DNA of 56,736 nucleotides from positions 1 through 56,736 of the forward strand of contig CAYPST010000017.1 of assembly GCA_964413425.1 (NCBI GenBank), written 5' to 3'. Position numbers and translations under genes: made by a program. The notes beneath the pieces are model-generated. The model ran no database searches. It saw only the letters and a list, made by a program, of their open reading frames with translations, and had not been told where the DNA came from. Numbering within the stretch: position 1 is the stretch's first letter; each line of letters starts with the position of its first letter. Source of the DNA: DATFLS01 sp964413425. GTDB lineage: Bacteria > Fidelibacterota > JAANXI01. This document shows, piece after piece, positions 8,772 to 17,627 of this stretch.

Positions 8772-9197
8772 TCATTCTAATTTCTCCGGCTGCTGCGCCT
8801 GATGTGGATGATCGGGCCCGGCATATACTTTCAGTTTTTTCAACTGACGCTTCGCGAGTTTGTTCGACGGCAGCATCCCCTTGACTGCCGACAGAATCAC
8901 GCGTTCGGGACGTTTTTTCAACATCTCATCCACGGTCGTGAATTTGGTGCCGCCGGGATATCCGGAATGACTGAAGTACTGTTTGAGCTTCTGTTTGTTG
9001 CCGGTGAATCGCACCTTCTCCGCATTGACGACCACTACAAAATCACCGCAGTCCAGGTGCGGTGTATAGGTCGGCTTATGTTTTCCGCGCAGGATATGGG
9101 CAAGCTCACTGGCCAGCCGCCCAAGGACGCGACCTTCGGCATCAACCACATACCAGTTGTGTTGAACTTCACTCGCTTTCGGCGTATATGTTTTCAC
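8772..9197 (-). CDS. rplM: Large-subunit ribosomal protein uL13
   Basis: A 141-residue early-assembly protein of the 50S subunit. HNWYVVDAEGRVLGRLAS, LRGKHKPTY and KGMLPSNKL are typical L13 motifs. I chose the GTG at 9197 because AGGGAG stands seven bases upstream; the adjacent GTG at 9200 is also possible. An ATG at 9242 would add 15 residues with no ribosome site. The gene heads the L13-S9 unit. Confidence 0.93.
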   Translation of the reverse strand: MKTYTPKASEVQHNWYVVDAEGRVLGRLASELAHILRGKHKPTYTPHLDCGDFVVVVNAEKVRFTGNKQKLKQYFSHSGYPGGTKFTTVDEMLKKRPERVILSAVKGMLPSNKLAKRQLKKLKVYAGPDHPHQAQQPEKLE

Positions 9198-9653
9198 CAC
9201 GCTTCTCCCTTGACTCACATCAATGCTATTCAATTTTCGCAAAGTAAAGAAAGTTATGGGTTGACTACTTCCATATCAAGCAATTTTTATGACCCTACAG
9301 TATTCATAAAGTAAAGGAGAAGAGCACACAGAAAAAGCGAATAGCACACGGATTTACACAGAAAAAGTGGATGAGCACAGATAAAAAACAGAAGAGCGTT
9401 CCCCGCGCCATGCCTAACCGGGTACATAGGGACATATGTACATAGGGATAGGGGCGGGAGGTTATTGATATCGGGCATGGTACAATCTTCGTCAAACATA
9501 CACTGCCTGTTCATGCGCACATATCCCGCATACGTTAATCTTTAAGTACTTATGTACCCTATGTACTTATGTACTTTGGAGGTGGGGATGGGAAAGGATC
9601 TGTGGTCATCCCTTTTTTCTGTGCTAATCTGTGTGCTATTTCTTACCAATGGT
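9198..9653. other. Intergenic region between pyrC and rplM
   Basis: No gene is supported. It contains the L13 leader and promoter region (unplaced), CACAG-type repeat words near 9325-9390, and the right copy of the long inverted repeat (9430-9606). Confidence 0.5.
9430..9606 (-). repeat. Long inverted repeat, right copy
   Basis: This is the reverse-complement partner of 6032-6202, with about nine of ten bases matching by eye and small indels around the CATAGGG units. Homologous exchange between the two copies would invert the ribosomal genes between them. Confidence 0.75.
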
Positions 9654-10967
9654 TCAGGAGAGCGTTTTCAATCCGAAGTTCGCCACCTGTCCCCTGGCGA
9701 TGACCGCTTTCACCCGTCCCTTCATCTGGCTGCCATAGAAGGGCGAATTTTCGGAGCGGCTTTTCACGTGCTCCCGCTTGAACACCCATTCTTCCGCTGG
9801 ATCAAGGATGGTGAGGTTCGCGGGCGTTTTCTGCCTGTAAAAATCGAGTGGCAGATGCATAATCTCCCTGGGGCGGACAATGAGTTTTTGCAGCACTGTT
9901 TCCACGGTGGTGAGCTTAGTATCCACCAGGGCTTTCATCACCACTCCCAGCGCTGACTCCAACCCGATGAGTCCGGGTGGCGCCAGATCGAAGGGTTGTT
10001 CTTTCTCTTCCCGGGCATGCGGGGCGTGATCGGTAGCGATCACGTCAATCGTCCCGTCAATCACGGCTTTGCGAAGCGCATCAACATCTTTGTGCGTGCG
10101 CAGCGGCGGATTGACTTTGGTGCTGGTATCAAAGGTACGCACCGCTTCATCGGTCAGGAGCAAATGATGGGGCGTCACCTCACAGGTGACATTCACACCG
10201 CGCTCCCGGGCGTTCCTCAGCAGCTCTGCCGTCTCCGCCATGCTTACGTGTTGAATGTGCAGCCGTCCGCCCACATATTCCGCTATCCGGATATCCCGGT
10301 ACACCAGCACCTCCTCGGAGATTCCGGGAACGCCGGGTAAACCCAGTGTCGTCGACACCTTACTTTCGTGCATCAATCCGGAGCCCTTCAATTGGGGATC
10401 TTCCGCATGCTGCAGGACGGGTTTATCCACCATTCTGGAATACTCCAGCGCCCGGCGCATCACTCCGGCATTGGCGATAGGATCGCCGTCATCAGTGAAT
10501 GCCACCGCCCCGGCCCGGGCCAGTTCGCCATATTCCGTTAATTCCCTGCCCTTGCGTGCCTTGGTTGCCGCCCCCACCGGGTGAATATCCACCAGCAGCG
10601 CTTCCTGGGCCTGCCGGATATACTGAATGCCTCCGCGCGTATCCAGGGCCGGATTGGTATTGGGCATGCAGCACACCGTCGTAAATCCCCCGGCAATGGC
10701 TGCTTCACTTCCTGTCTGTAACGTCTCTTTGTGCTCGTACCCCGGCTCGCGAAAATGCACATGGATATCGGTGAATCCCGGAGAGATGATGAAGCCGGAG
10801 CAATCGACCACCTGCATGTCTTCGGTCGGCTCAATGGAGGTCTCCATTCCAGCCAACTGCCCGTCAGCTATAAGAATATCCTGTGACTCAAGGGCATTGG
10901 TCTCCGGTTGATATACGTTGCCGCCTGTGAGTAAAAGCTTCCCGGTCAGCCGTTTCGTGTTAAGCAT
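9654..10967 (-). CDS. pyrC: Dihydroorotase
   Basis: A 437-residue zinc amidohydrolase that closes carbamoyl-aspartate to dihydroorotate, the third step of pyrimidine synthesis. The metal motif DIHVHFREPG, the GGFTTVCCMPNTNP block and the late DVIATDHAPH segment mark a class I (multifunctional-type) dihydroorotase. It overlaps pyrB by eight bases and closes the pyrRBC operon. Confidence 0.96.
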   Translation of the reverse strand: MLNTKRLTGKLLLTGGNVYQPETNALESQDILIADGQLAGMETSIEPTEDMQVVDCSGFIISPGFTDIHVHFREPGYEHKETLQTGSEAAIAGGFTTVCCMPNTNPALDTRGGIQYIRQAQEALLVDIHPVGAATKARKGRELTEYGELARAGAVAFTDDGDPIANAGVMRRALEYSRMVDKPVLQHAEDPQLKGSGLMHESKVSTTLGLPGVPGISEEVLVYRDIRIAEYVGGRLHIQHVSMAETAELLRNARERGVNVTCEVTPHHLLLTDEAVRTFDTSTKVNPPLRTHKDVDALRKAVIDGTIDVIATDHAPHAREEKEQPFDLAPPGLIGLESALGVVMKALVDTKLTTVETVLQKLIVRPREIMHLPLDFYRQKTPANLTILDPAEEWVFKREHVKSRSENSPFYGSQMKGRVKAVIARGQVANFGLKTLS

Positions 10968-11907
10968 CGGAGCCCTCCTTCACTTCCCTGCCGCCCAGCA
11001 GCAGAAACAGCAGCGCCATACGAACGGCTACTCCGTTGAGCACCTGATGCAGGATAATAGATCGAGCGCTATCGGCTACGTCGCTGTCGATTTCCACCCC
11101 ACGATTGAGCGGTCCCGGATGCATGATGGTGAGCTCTTTGTGTACCTTCTCGATGCGTTCCCGGGTGATGCCATACAACGAACGAAACTCACGCAGCGAC
11201 GGAATCAGCGCCGCCTGCATTCGTTCCTGTTGAATCCGGAGCACGTTGACGATATCCATCTCCGGGAGGATTTCGTCCAGATGGTAGGAGACCGTGACAC
11301 CCAATTGATCGATGAACGGAGGAATGAAGGTCGGCGGGCCGCAGACATACACCTCCGCTCCCATGGTGCGGAGGCCGAAGATGTTGGAGAGGGCAACCCG
11401 GCTGTGGGCAATGTCGCCGACAATGGCAACTTTTAGTCCGTCAATGTGGCCGAACTTTTCTTTGATCGACATAATATCCAACAACGCCTGGGTCGGGTGT
11501 TCATGCGTGCCGTCCCCGGCATTGATGACCACGGCATCCACGTATCGGGAGAGCTGATAAGCCGATCCGGGCGTGTTATGACGAATAATCACCAGATCCA
11601 TTTTCATGGCTTCGATATTCTGGATGGTATCCCGCAGGGTTTCCCCTTTTGACAAACTGCTGGAACTTGCCGAAAAACTGACGGTCTCCGCGCTGAGCCG
11701 CTTCTCCGCCAGCTCAAAGGAAAGCCGGGTTCGGGTGGACGGCTCAAAAAACAGATTGACGATGGTTTTGCCCTGGAGCGTCGGCACTTTCTTGATGGGA
11801 CGTTCCAACACTTCCCGGAAGCTGAAGGCCGTCTCCAGAATCAGGTCAATATCGGATTTCGGAACGGACTCCAGGCCCAATAAGTGTTTTTGAGATAGCC
11901 CGCTCAT
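10960..11907 (-). CDS. pyrB: Aspartate carbamoyltransferase catalytic subunit
   Basis: A 315-residue enzyme that joins aspartate and carbamoyl phosphate. The carbamoyl-phosphate loop FFEPSTRTRLSFELA and the HPTQALLD motif are intact. No pyrI regulatory subunit is present, which suits control by PyrR. It overlaps pyrR by four bases (ATGA type), so translation is probably coupled. Confidence 0.96.
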   Translation of the reverse strand: MSGLSQKHLLGLESVPKSDIDLILETAFSFREVLERPIKKVPTLQGKTIVNLFFEPSTRTRLSFELAEKRLSAETVSFSASSSSLSKGETLRDTIQNIEAMKMDLVIIRHNTPGSAYQLSRYVDAVVINAGDGTHEHPTQALLDIMSIKEKFGHIDGLKVAIVGDIAHSRVALSNIFGLRTMGAEVYVCGPPTFIPPFIDQLGVTVSYHLDEILPEMDIVNVLRIQQERMQAALIPSLREFRSLYGITRERIEKVHKELTIMHPGPLNRGVEIDSDVADSARSIILHQVLNGVAVRMALLFLLLGGREVKEGSDA

Positions 11908-12461
11908 TCTTCGTTCTCCTCGCGTTCGTACAGATAAATGGCGTCCTCACCGTCCATCTCATTCACATACACCCGGACCTGCTCGTCCGCAGCCGTGGGC
12001 ACGTTCTTTCCCACAAAATCCGGCCGAATGGGCAGTTCCCGATGGCCCCGGTCAACCAGCACGGCAAGCTGAATACTGTCCGGACGACCATAGTCCATAA
12101 TCGCATCCATGGCGGCCCGAATCGTCCGGCCGGTATAGAGCACATCATCCACCAGAATGATATCGCCGCCTTCTATTTCGAACGGGATTTCGGTGGACAT
12201 CACCGACGGCTGACTCAGTTTGGTGCGGAAATCGTCCCGGTAGAAGGTGATATCCAGAAATCCAATAGGGATTTCCACCCCTTCCACATTCCTGATAATG
12301 TCCGCCAGCCGTTCCGCCAGGACATCACCCCGATCCCGGATGCCAATAATTCTGACATTGTTCAGGTCTGTAACATTTTCCAGAATTTCGTGAGCCAACC
12401 GGGTCAACGTTCGCTTGATCCCTCTGGCATCCAGCAGGTTGGTTTTTGGTATTTTTCCCAT
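11904..12461 (-). CDS. pyrR: PyrR bifunctional attenuator / uracil phosphoribosyltransferase
   Basis: A 185-residue PRT-fold protein. In Bacillus and relatives PyrR binds a hairpin in pyr mRNA when UMP is high and favours termination; it can also have uracil phosphoribosyltransferase activity. The PRPP loop is clear in DIILVDDVLYTGRT, and the IGIRDRGDVLAERLA segment fits PyrR. It heads pyrR-pyrB-pyrC, and its own leader carries a terminator and a likely PyrR-binding hairpin. Confidence 0.95.
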   Translation of the reverse strand: MGKIPKTNLLDARGIKRTLTRLAHEILENVTDLNNVRIIGIRDRGDVLAERLADIIRNVEGVEIPIGFLDITFYRDDFRTKLSQPSVMSTEIPFEIEGGDIILVDDVLYTGRTIRAAMDAIMDYGRPDSIQLAVLVDRGHRELPIRPDFVGKNVPTAADEQVRVYVNEMDGEDAIYLYEREENEE

Positions 12462-12564
12462 AGACTCCTCAACGCTTTTCTCATGGAAGAAGAAAGTTCT
12501 GTGCTTTCAAATCAGCGTTCATCACCCTCAACGGATCCGGCCGATGTACTGTTTTGGCTGATAT

Positions 12565-12598
12565 AAAAAAACCTTTCCAATGAAGACAGGAAAGGTTT
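12565..12598 (-). terminator. Intrinsic terminator in the pyrR leader
   Basis: On the minus strand, AAACCTTTCC and GGAAAGGTTT form a perfect 10-bp stem with a 10-base loop and a run of T. It lies about 105 bases before the pyrR start, inside the leader rather than at a gene end. It is therefore best read as the attenuator terminator of pyrRBC. Confidence 0.8.
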
Positions 12599-12678
12599 AT
12601 GGCACATTTGATATTTGTGCGGCAAAGACAATTTTGCAGGTGAACTATATCTCTGATACGTTCCGGAAATTTCATACG

Positions 12679-12710
12679 CCCTTTCCTTCTCGCCGGATAG
12701 GATTAAAGGG
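12679..12710 (-). promoter_or_regulatory. Candidate PyrR-binding hairpin
   Basis: On the minus strand CCCTTT and AAAGGG, with TCCT/AGGA above, close a loop containing TCCGGCGAG. The known PyrR-binding consensus contains UCCNGNGAGG, so nine of ten core positions agree. It lies about 80 bases ahead of the leader terminator. The role is inferred from this match and from the pyrR gene it precedes. Confidence 0.5.
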
Positions 12711-12719
12711 TTGTTCATG

Positions 12720-12791
12720 CAAGTGCTTACAAGTGCTGACAAGATTCGGAGATGCGACAGTTTTTTTCTTGATAGCACTTGTCAGCACTTG
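12720..12791. repeat. CAAG-periodic inverted repeat, copy 3
   Basis: Two 24-base arms (12720-12743 and 12768-12791) match in inverted orientation with few differences, separated by 24 bases that include a T-run. The arms carry CAAG every 10 bases, as in copies 1 and 2. It lies between the miaA stop and the pyrR leader and could terminate the miaA transcript. Confidence 0.65.
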
Positions 12792-12872
12792 ATTACGTCA
12801 GTCATATATCCGATACCCGACAGAATGTAAAATATTGTAGATCTATTTGCCATTTCTTTTTATTCCAGAGAT

Positions 12873-13850
12873 TTATTGCTCGCCGGACCCCAATGATTCG
12901 GCCTCCTGCCGCAAGTATTCGAGAATATCATCCACGAGTGCTTCCTCCTTTTCATAGTCTTCGAAACGAAACCACTGTGTCGGGTGCTGATTCCGAAACC
13001 AGGTCAGCTGCCTCTTCGCATAATGCCGGGAATTTTTCTGGATCTGGCGCTGCGCTTCCTCCAGAGTAATGCTGCCGCGTACATAGTTGATAATTTCCTG
13101 ATATCCTACGGTTTGCAGGGCATTCTCGTCTCCGGTATACCCTCTGGACAGGATGGATTTCACTTCCTCTACCAATCCTTCTTCCAGCATGTGTTCCACC
13201 CGGCGATTAATCCGGTCATATAGGGTCTTCCGGTTTCTGTGCAATCCGATGATGCGATAGGGATATTCCAGCGGCTGGTGAGAACTGTCGAATTGCTCTG
13301 AGGGTCGTTTCCCAGTGACTTCATGGATTTCGAGTGCCCGGACAATTTTTTTTACATCGTGAATGTGCACCTCACTTGCATATTCGGGATCCAGTTGCCG
13401 GAATCGCTCATAGACATATTCAGCGCCATGCCGCCGGATTTCCGAATACAACCGGTCCCGTATCTCCCCGTCCCGGGCCGGTTCCTCAAATAGTCCCCGG
13501 GTCAAAGCTTTGATATAGAGCCCGGCACCACCGGCGACTATCGGGGTATTCCCCCGTGAGAGAATAGCCTTAATACACTCCCTCCCTTCCCCGGCAAATC
13601 GTCCGGCGGTATATGTTTCGGTCAGTTCCAGTTCATTCACGAAATGATGGGGTACCCGCTGCAATTCGGCTTGATCCGGAGTGGCCGTACCGATCTTCAT
13701 GTCTTTGTAGATCTGCCGTGAATCCGCTGAAATAATCTCGCCGTTTATTCGCTGTGCCAGCAAAATACTGACAGCCGTTTTCCCCACAGCCGTGGGGCCC
13801 ACTATAATTGGAATGAGGCCGGGCGGCTGGTTTACGGATTCAGTTGTCAT
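12873..13850 (-). CDS. miaA: tRNA dimethylallyltransferase
   Basis: A 325-residue enzyme that adds a dimethylallyl group to A37 of tRNAs reading UNN codons. The P-loop GPTAVGKTA (about 18-26), ISADSRQIYKDM and GGAGLYIKAL are diagnostic. It follows mutL, a pairing common in bacteria (mutL-miaA), with about 97 bases between them. Confidence 0.96.
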   Translation of the reverse strand: MTTESVNQPPGLIPIIVGPTAVGKTAVSILLAQRINGEIISADSRQIYKDMKIGTATPDQAELQRVPHHFVNELELTETYTAGRFAGEGRECIKAILSRGNTPIVAGGAGLYIKALTRGLFEEPARDGEIRDRLYSEIRRHGAEYVYERFRQLDPEYASEVHIHDVKKIVRALEIHEVTGKRPSEQFDSSHQPLEYPYRIIGLHRNRKTLYDRINRRVEHMLEEGLVEEVKSILSRGYTGDENALQTVGYQEIINYVRGSITLEEAQRQIQKNSRHYAKRQLTWFRNQHPTQWFRFEDYEKEEALVDDILEYLRQEAESLGSGEQ

Positions 13851-13947
13851 GATTTTCGAATACTATTGGTAAAAACCGGACTTCCATTGTGAGACGAGGT
13901 CCTGGAAAAACGCATGGAATCTGTTCTCGTGTTTATCCTATCCCCTG

Positions 13948-15762
13948 TCATTTTCGTTCGAATCGTTTATGAATTTCTTCCAGCGACAAATTCACCACAA
14001 TGGGCCTGCCATGCGGGCAGTGATAGGGATTACTGCATTGGAACAGCCGATGAATGAGTCCGCGCATTTCCTCATTGGAAAGCGGATCGCCGGCTTTGAT
14101 GGCAGCTTTGCAGGCATAGGAAGCCGCAAGGTTATAGTGGATGGGATTGTCCTTATCCCGTCGCTCTTTGTACTCATCGATGATCTCCCGAATCATTTTT
14201 GCTTCATCGCTTCCGCGCATATCACTGGGAGTTGCATTCAGGATGACCGTATTTTTACCGAATTCCTTCAGCTCAAATCCGATTTTCTCAAGATACGGCA
14301 GCAGCTCCAGCATCAGATCAAAATCATCCGGCGAGAATTCAATCACCTGGGGAAAGAGCAGCTGCTGGCTGTTGATGGTCTGTTCTTTAAAGGACTGCAG
14401 CGCTTCCTCGAATAACACCCGCTCATGTGCCACGTGTTGATCCAGGATCACAATGCCCGATTTAATCTGTGAGAGAATGTAGGTGTTATGGACCTGCCAG
14501 ACCTGTTCGGCAACGTCTTTTTCTCTCTGCGGTTCCCGTTGAGCATATCGGTTGACCCGCTCAATGTGCGGCGCCACTCCCTGGCCGCTCCAGGTTGTAT
14601 CCTGAAGGTCCGTTGGGAATCGGGGGAATTGTTTCCCCCCGGATCCGGTGGATGGTGGAGCAAACCGGGGATCCTGGGGCGGACGGATGGTATCGGTCCA
14701 GTTTTGCTGTTGTATTCCGGCCCCCTTTGTTTCGGCCTCCCCGGGAGCACTCCTGCGAAAATGCCCGGCAGTCTGCAGCACATCCTGCAAACTCCGGGTC
14801 ACCAGATCCCGGAGGTAATTATACAGATACCATTGATTGCGAAACTTCACTTCCATTTTTGAAGGATGGACGTTCACGTCGAATTCTTCCGGATCCAGTT
14901 CGACTTTCAGCACAAAAAACGGGTATTCGCCACGCTGAATCAAACTCTGGTATCCTTTATACACAGCGATATTCAGCAGATTATCCGAGATATACCGGTT
15001 ATTGAGAAAAAGATATTGCTCTCCCCGTGATTTCCTCACCAGATCAAGATTCCCGATAAATCCGGACACCCCCATCCCCCGGTACAACTCGTCGATTTCG
15101 ATGATGTTTTCAGTATACCCCGAGCCAGAGATTTCTCCGATGCGTTCTTTCAGGGAAGCCGGTGGCAGCGCCAGACTTTCATGGTCGCCGTGATAGAGTT
15201 CGAATCGTATCTCCGGATACCCCAGCGCAAAACGCTTCATGGCTTCCATAATGTGGCGATACTCGGTGGTTTTACCCTTCAGGAATTTGCGGCGGGCAGG
15301 CGTATTGAAGAAGAGATCTTTCACTGCTATCTGCGTCCCCCGATTCATGGCACCCGGTTCGGCATCCTGAATCTCCCCGCCCTGGATCTGGATTCGGAAT
15401 CCGAAGTCGGCTCCTTCAGTCTTACTTTTCGCATCGATCCTGGCAACCGCCGCAATACTGGCAAGTGCTTCCCCGCGGAAACCCAACGTCCGGATTCCGG
15501 TGAGATCTGATTCGTCCCGGATCTTGGAAGTAGCGTGCCGCCGAAATGCCAGAGTGAGGTCCTCCTCGCTCATACCCACACCGTCATCGATCACCTGGAT
15601 CAACTTACGGCCGCCGTCTTCGATATGAACCTGAACGGTTGTCGCATCAGCGTCAACGGCATTTTCCACCAGCTCCTTCACCACGGACGCCGGACGCTGC
15701 ACCACTTCTCCTGCCGCAATTTTATTGGTCACATTGTCCGGAAGAACCTGAATCCTGGTCAT
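13948..15762 (-). CDS. mutL: DNA mismatch repair protein MutL
   Basis: A 604-residue GHKL ATPase that links MutS recognition to strand removal. N-terminal motifs NKIAAGEVVQRPASVVKEL, DDGVGM and TLGFRGEALASIA are intact. The C-terminal dimerisation domain starts with DQHVAHERVLFEEA, and CPHGRPIVVNLS stands near the end. The start at 15762 (MTRIQVLP) is the family start; a frame to 15864 runs through repeat DNA. I do not see a clear DQHA(x)2E(x)4E endonuclease motif: the segment reads DQHVAHERVLFE, which is close, so nuclease activity remains open. Confidence 0.95.
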   Translation of the reverse strand: MTRIQVLPDNVTNKIAAGEVVQRPASVVKELVENAVDADATTVQVHIEDGGRKLIQVIDDGVGMSEEDLTLAFRRHATSKIRDESDLTGIRTLGFRGEALASIAAVARIDAKSKTEGADFGFRIQIQGGEIQDAEPGAMNRGTQIAVKDLFFNTPARRKFLKGKTTEYRHIMEAMKRFALGYPEIRFELYHGDHESLALPPASLKERIGEISGSGYTENIIEIDELYRGMGVSGFIGNLDLVRKSRGEQYLFLNNRYISDNLLNIAVYKGYQSLIQRGEYPFFVLKVELDPEEFDVNVHPSKMEVKFRNQWYLYNYLRDLVTRSLQDVLQTAGHFRRSAPGEAETKGAGIQQQNWTDTIRPPQDPRFAPPSTGSGGKQFPRFPTDLQDTTWSGQGVAPHIERVNRYAQREPQREKDVAEQVWQVHNTYILSQIKSGIVILDQHVAHERVLFEEALQSFKEQTINSQQLLFPQVIEFSPDDFDLMLELLPYLEKIGFELKEFGKNTVILNATPSDMRGSDEAKMIREIIDEYKERRDKDNPIHYNLAASYACKAAIKAGDPLSNEEMRGLIHRLFQCSNPYHCPHGRPIVVNLSLEEIHKRFERK

Positions 15763-15824
15763 ATCGATCTGTTCAAAGTTAGCCGCCGCTTTATTTAAGT
15801 AGCCATTACAAGAGTGCAAGTTCC

Positions 15825-16235
15825 TTAAAAAATAACAGTTCGCCACATAAGGCACAAAAACCACAAAATGAATTTCTTGATTTGAATCCGCGGCGCGCCG
15901 AAGTTGATCAACAGAGCATGCCGCTGTCCGGATGCCCGTATATATCCTAATACCTGGGCAAAGTACTCCTCAGTTAAGGTCTTACACGCTTTCAACTCTA
16001 CAATCAAGACATTCTCTACGAACAGATCTGTGATATAGTCACCCAGTACTGTACCATCCTCGTCCCTCACCTGTAAGGGATATTGCTGTCTTACATGCAG
16101 CCCCTTTTTGCGTAATCGACCCACTAAACCATTTTCGTACACTTTTTCTAAATGATCGTGACGCAGGAATGAGTGTAGTTCATAAGCAGTTTGCCGGATT
16201 TTATCACAGGGTGCCAATATTTCCTTCTCATGCAT
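15825..16235 (-). CDS. GxxExxY-family protein
   Basis: A 136-residue protein of the GxxExxY family, whose function is unknown although a nuclease-like fold has been suggested. HLEKVYENGL, the DYITDLFVENVLIVELKA segment and YFAQVLGYIRASG are typical. The C-terminal residues after FGAPRIQIKK are hydrophobic and encoded within a TTTTGTG-type repeat, so the end may be extended by read-through into repeat DNA. The gene is bracketed by 17-base inverted repeats at 15844 and 16235, suggesting a mobile or accessory cassette beside mutL. Confidence 0.8.
   Translation of the reverse strand: MHEKEILAPCDKIRQTAYELHSFLRHDHLEKVYENGLVGRLRKKGLHVRQQYPLQVRDEDGTVLGDYITDLFVENVLIVELKACKTLTEEYFAQVLGYIRASGQRHALLINFGAPRIQIKKFILWFLCLMWRTVIF
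15844..15860 (-). repeat. Inverted repeat arm at the 3' end of the GxxExxY gene
   Basis: Reads TTTTTGTGCCTTATGTG on the minus strand. It matches the plus-strand arm at 16235-16251 in 16 of 17 positions. Confidence 0.6.
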
Positions 16236-16251
16236 TTTTGTGCCTTCTGTG
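16235..16251 (+). repeat. Inverted repeat arm at the 5' end of the GxxExxY gene
   Basis: Reads TTTTTGTGCCTTCTGTG on the plus strand and touches the GxxExxY start codon. Further TTTTGTGGC-like units continue to about 16312, so the region is a degenerate repeat cluster. Confidence 0.6.
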
Positions 16252-16315
16252 CTTTTTGTGGCCCCATTCTGGTGCCTCTATCATTAATTTATGTTTTTTG
16301 TCTTTTGTGGCTTCA

Positions 16316-17512
16316 TCATACAGGCTCCTTTTGAAAGCCCAGCACTTTCTCTGCAATCTCGAAATCGGTCTTATCCCTTAACCCCAGAGATGCTATGGCC
16401 GTCTCCAGAATGGTAACTGGTTCCGGCATGGTGGTATAGCCCGCTCTACGCAGATAATATTCCCCCGTCTCCAGCAGTGCGTCATAGGGAACCATTCCCA
16501 CGATTTCGCTGCCGCTTACTTCAATATTGCGTCGTCCTGCTTCCTGTTGTACCGTCTCATATACCCTGTGCAGCGGAGTGTTGCGGTAATCCGTGAGATT
16601 CATGGACACCTGGGCGCACCCGTACTCCTCCACGTACCAGCCCAGTGCTTTGACATGCGGCAGCTCGCCCGGCCGCTTTACCGGTTCTCCCTCCAGATTC
16701 GCCGGATCCTGGTTGTGGTCTTCAAGCAGTCGATACAGATTATATCCATGGAGGGATTGGGTATGCTCGGCCAGCTGGTCAACCGTCTGCGCACTGAATT
16801 CGCACGAACCGCAAAAATATCGACCGTTTTCGTGCCGCTTCTGTTCTCCCAGAAGATACAAGGGCTCGGTGTCTCCTGTCCGCACACTCCTTCCTTTCGT
16901 TCTGATGTCCAGCGCGATATCTGTGGCGTATGCGACATCGGTGGTCCTCAGGTTCACGTTGTAGGCGATGAGAAAATTCCGGGCACCGATGGCGATGCAG
17001 CCGGCCTGCTCATGCAATTGAGCGGGACCGTAATCCGGATACCAGGCAGAATCCCGGAGCTTCTCCTGCATCCCCTCATATTCTCCCTGTCGAATCTCAG
17101 CCAGATTCCGGCGATGGTCAAATCGCGCTGAGTTCGCGTACAGGAAAACAGGAATCTGCAATTCCTCGCCCACACGTTTTGCCAACCGTTCTGATAACTC
17201 AACACATTCGTCCATGGTCATATCACGCAAAGGGATAAACGGACAGACATCCGTAGCGCCCATCCGGGGATGTGTTCCGCGGTGATGCCGCAGATCAATG
17301 GATCGGGCGGCCGTTCGGATGGCCTGAAACGCGGCCTCCTCTGCGGCATCCGGAGGCCCAATGAAGGTCACGACTGTTCGATTGGCATCCCGGCCGACAT
17401 CCACATGCAAAACACGAATCCCGGGGATTTGCTCTAGCGCAGAGACAATCGACCGGATGATTGTCTTATCGCGCCCCTCACTGAAGTTCGGCACACATTC
17501 TACCAGCTGCAT
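16316..17512 (-). CDS. ftcD: Glutamate formimidoyltransferase
   Basis: A 398-residue protein matching the formiminotransferase (FT) domain, which moves the formimino group from formiminoglutamate to tetrahydrofolate in histidine breakdown. LVECVPNFSEGRD starts the protein, and HRGTHPRMGATDVCPFIPL and EQAGCIAIGARNFLIAYN are family motifs. It lacks the C-terminal cyclodeaminase domain of mammalian FTCD up to the stop, though the tail is longer than the minimal FT domain. I placed the start at the ATG at 17512, which has AAGGA five bases upstream; an ATG at 17527 has none. No other hut gene is nearby. Confidence 0.92.
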   Translation of the reverse strand: MQLVECVPNFSEGRDKTIIRSIVSALEQIPGIRVLHVDVGRDANRTVVTFIGPPDAAEEAAFQAIRTAARSIDLRHHRGTHPRMGATDVCPFIPLRDMTMDECVELSERLAKRVGEELQIPVFLYANSARFDHRRNLAEIRQGEYEGMQEKLRDSAWYPDYGPAQLHEQAGCIAIGARNFLIAYNVNLRTTDVAYATDIALDIRTKGRSVRTGDTEPLYLLGEQKRHENGRYFCGSCEFSAQTVDQLAEHTQSLHGYNLYRLLEDHNQDPANLEGEPVKRPGELPHVKALGWYVEEYGCAQVSMNLTDYRNTPLHRVYETVQQEAGRRNIEVSGSEIVGMVPYDALLETGEYYLRRAGYTTMPEPVTILETAIASLGLRDKTDFEIAEKVLGFQKEPV

Positions 17513-17627
17513 ACCATTCCTTGCCATTGGTACATTTTTAACGTTCCGTTTAATTTAATGAAAGTCCGGGAAAACAATAACCGCGAACCTCGGATGTATG
17601 AGGTCCGGGTGTGGTTCGGTATCATAA

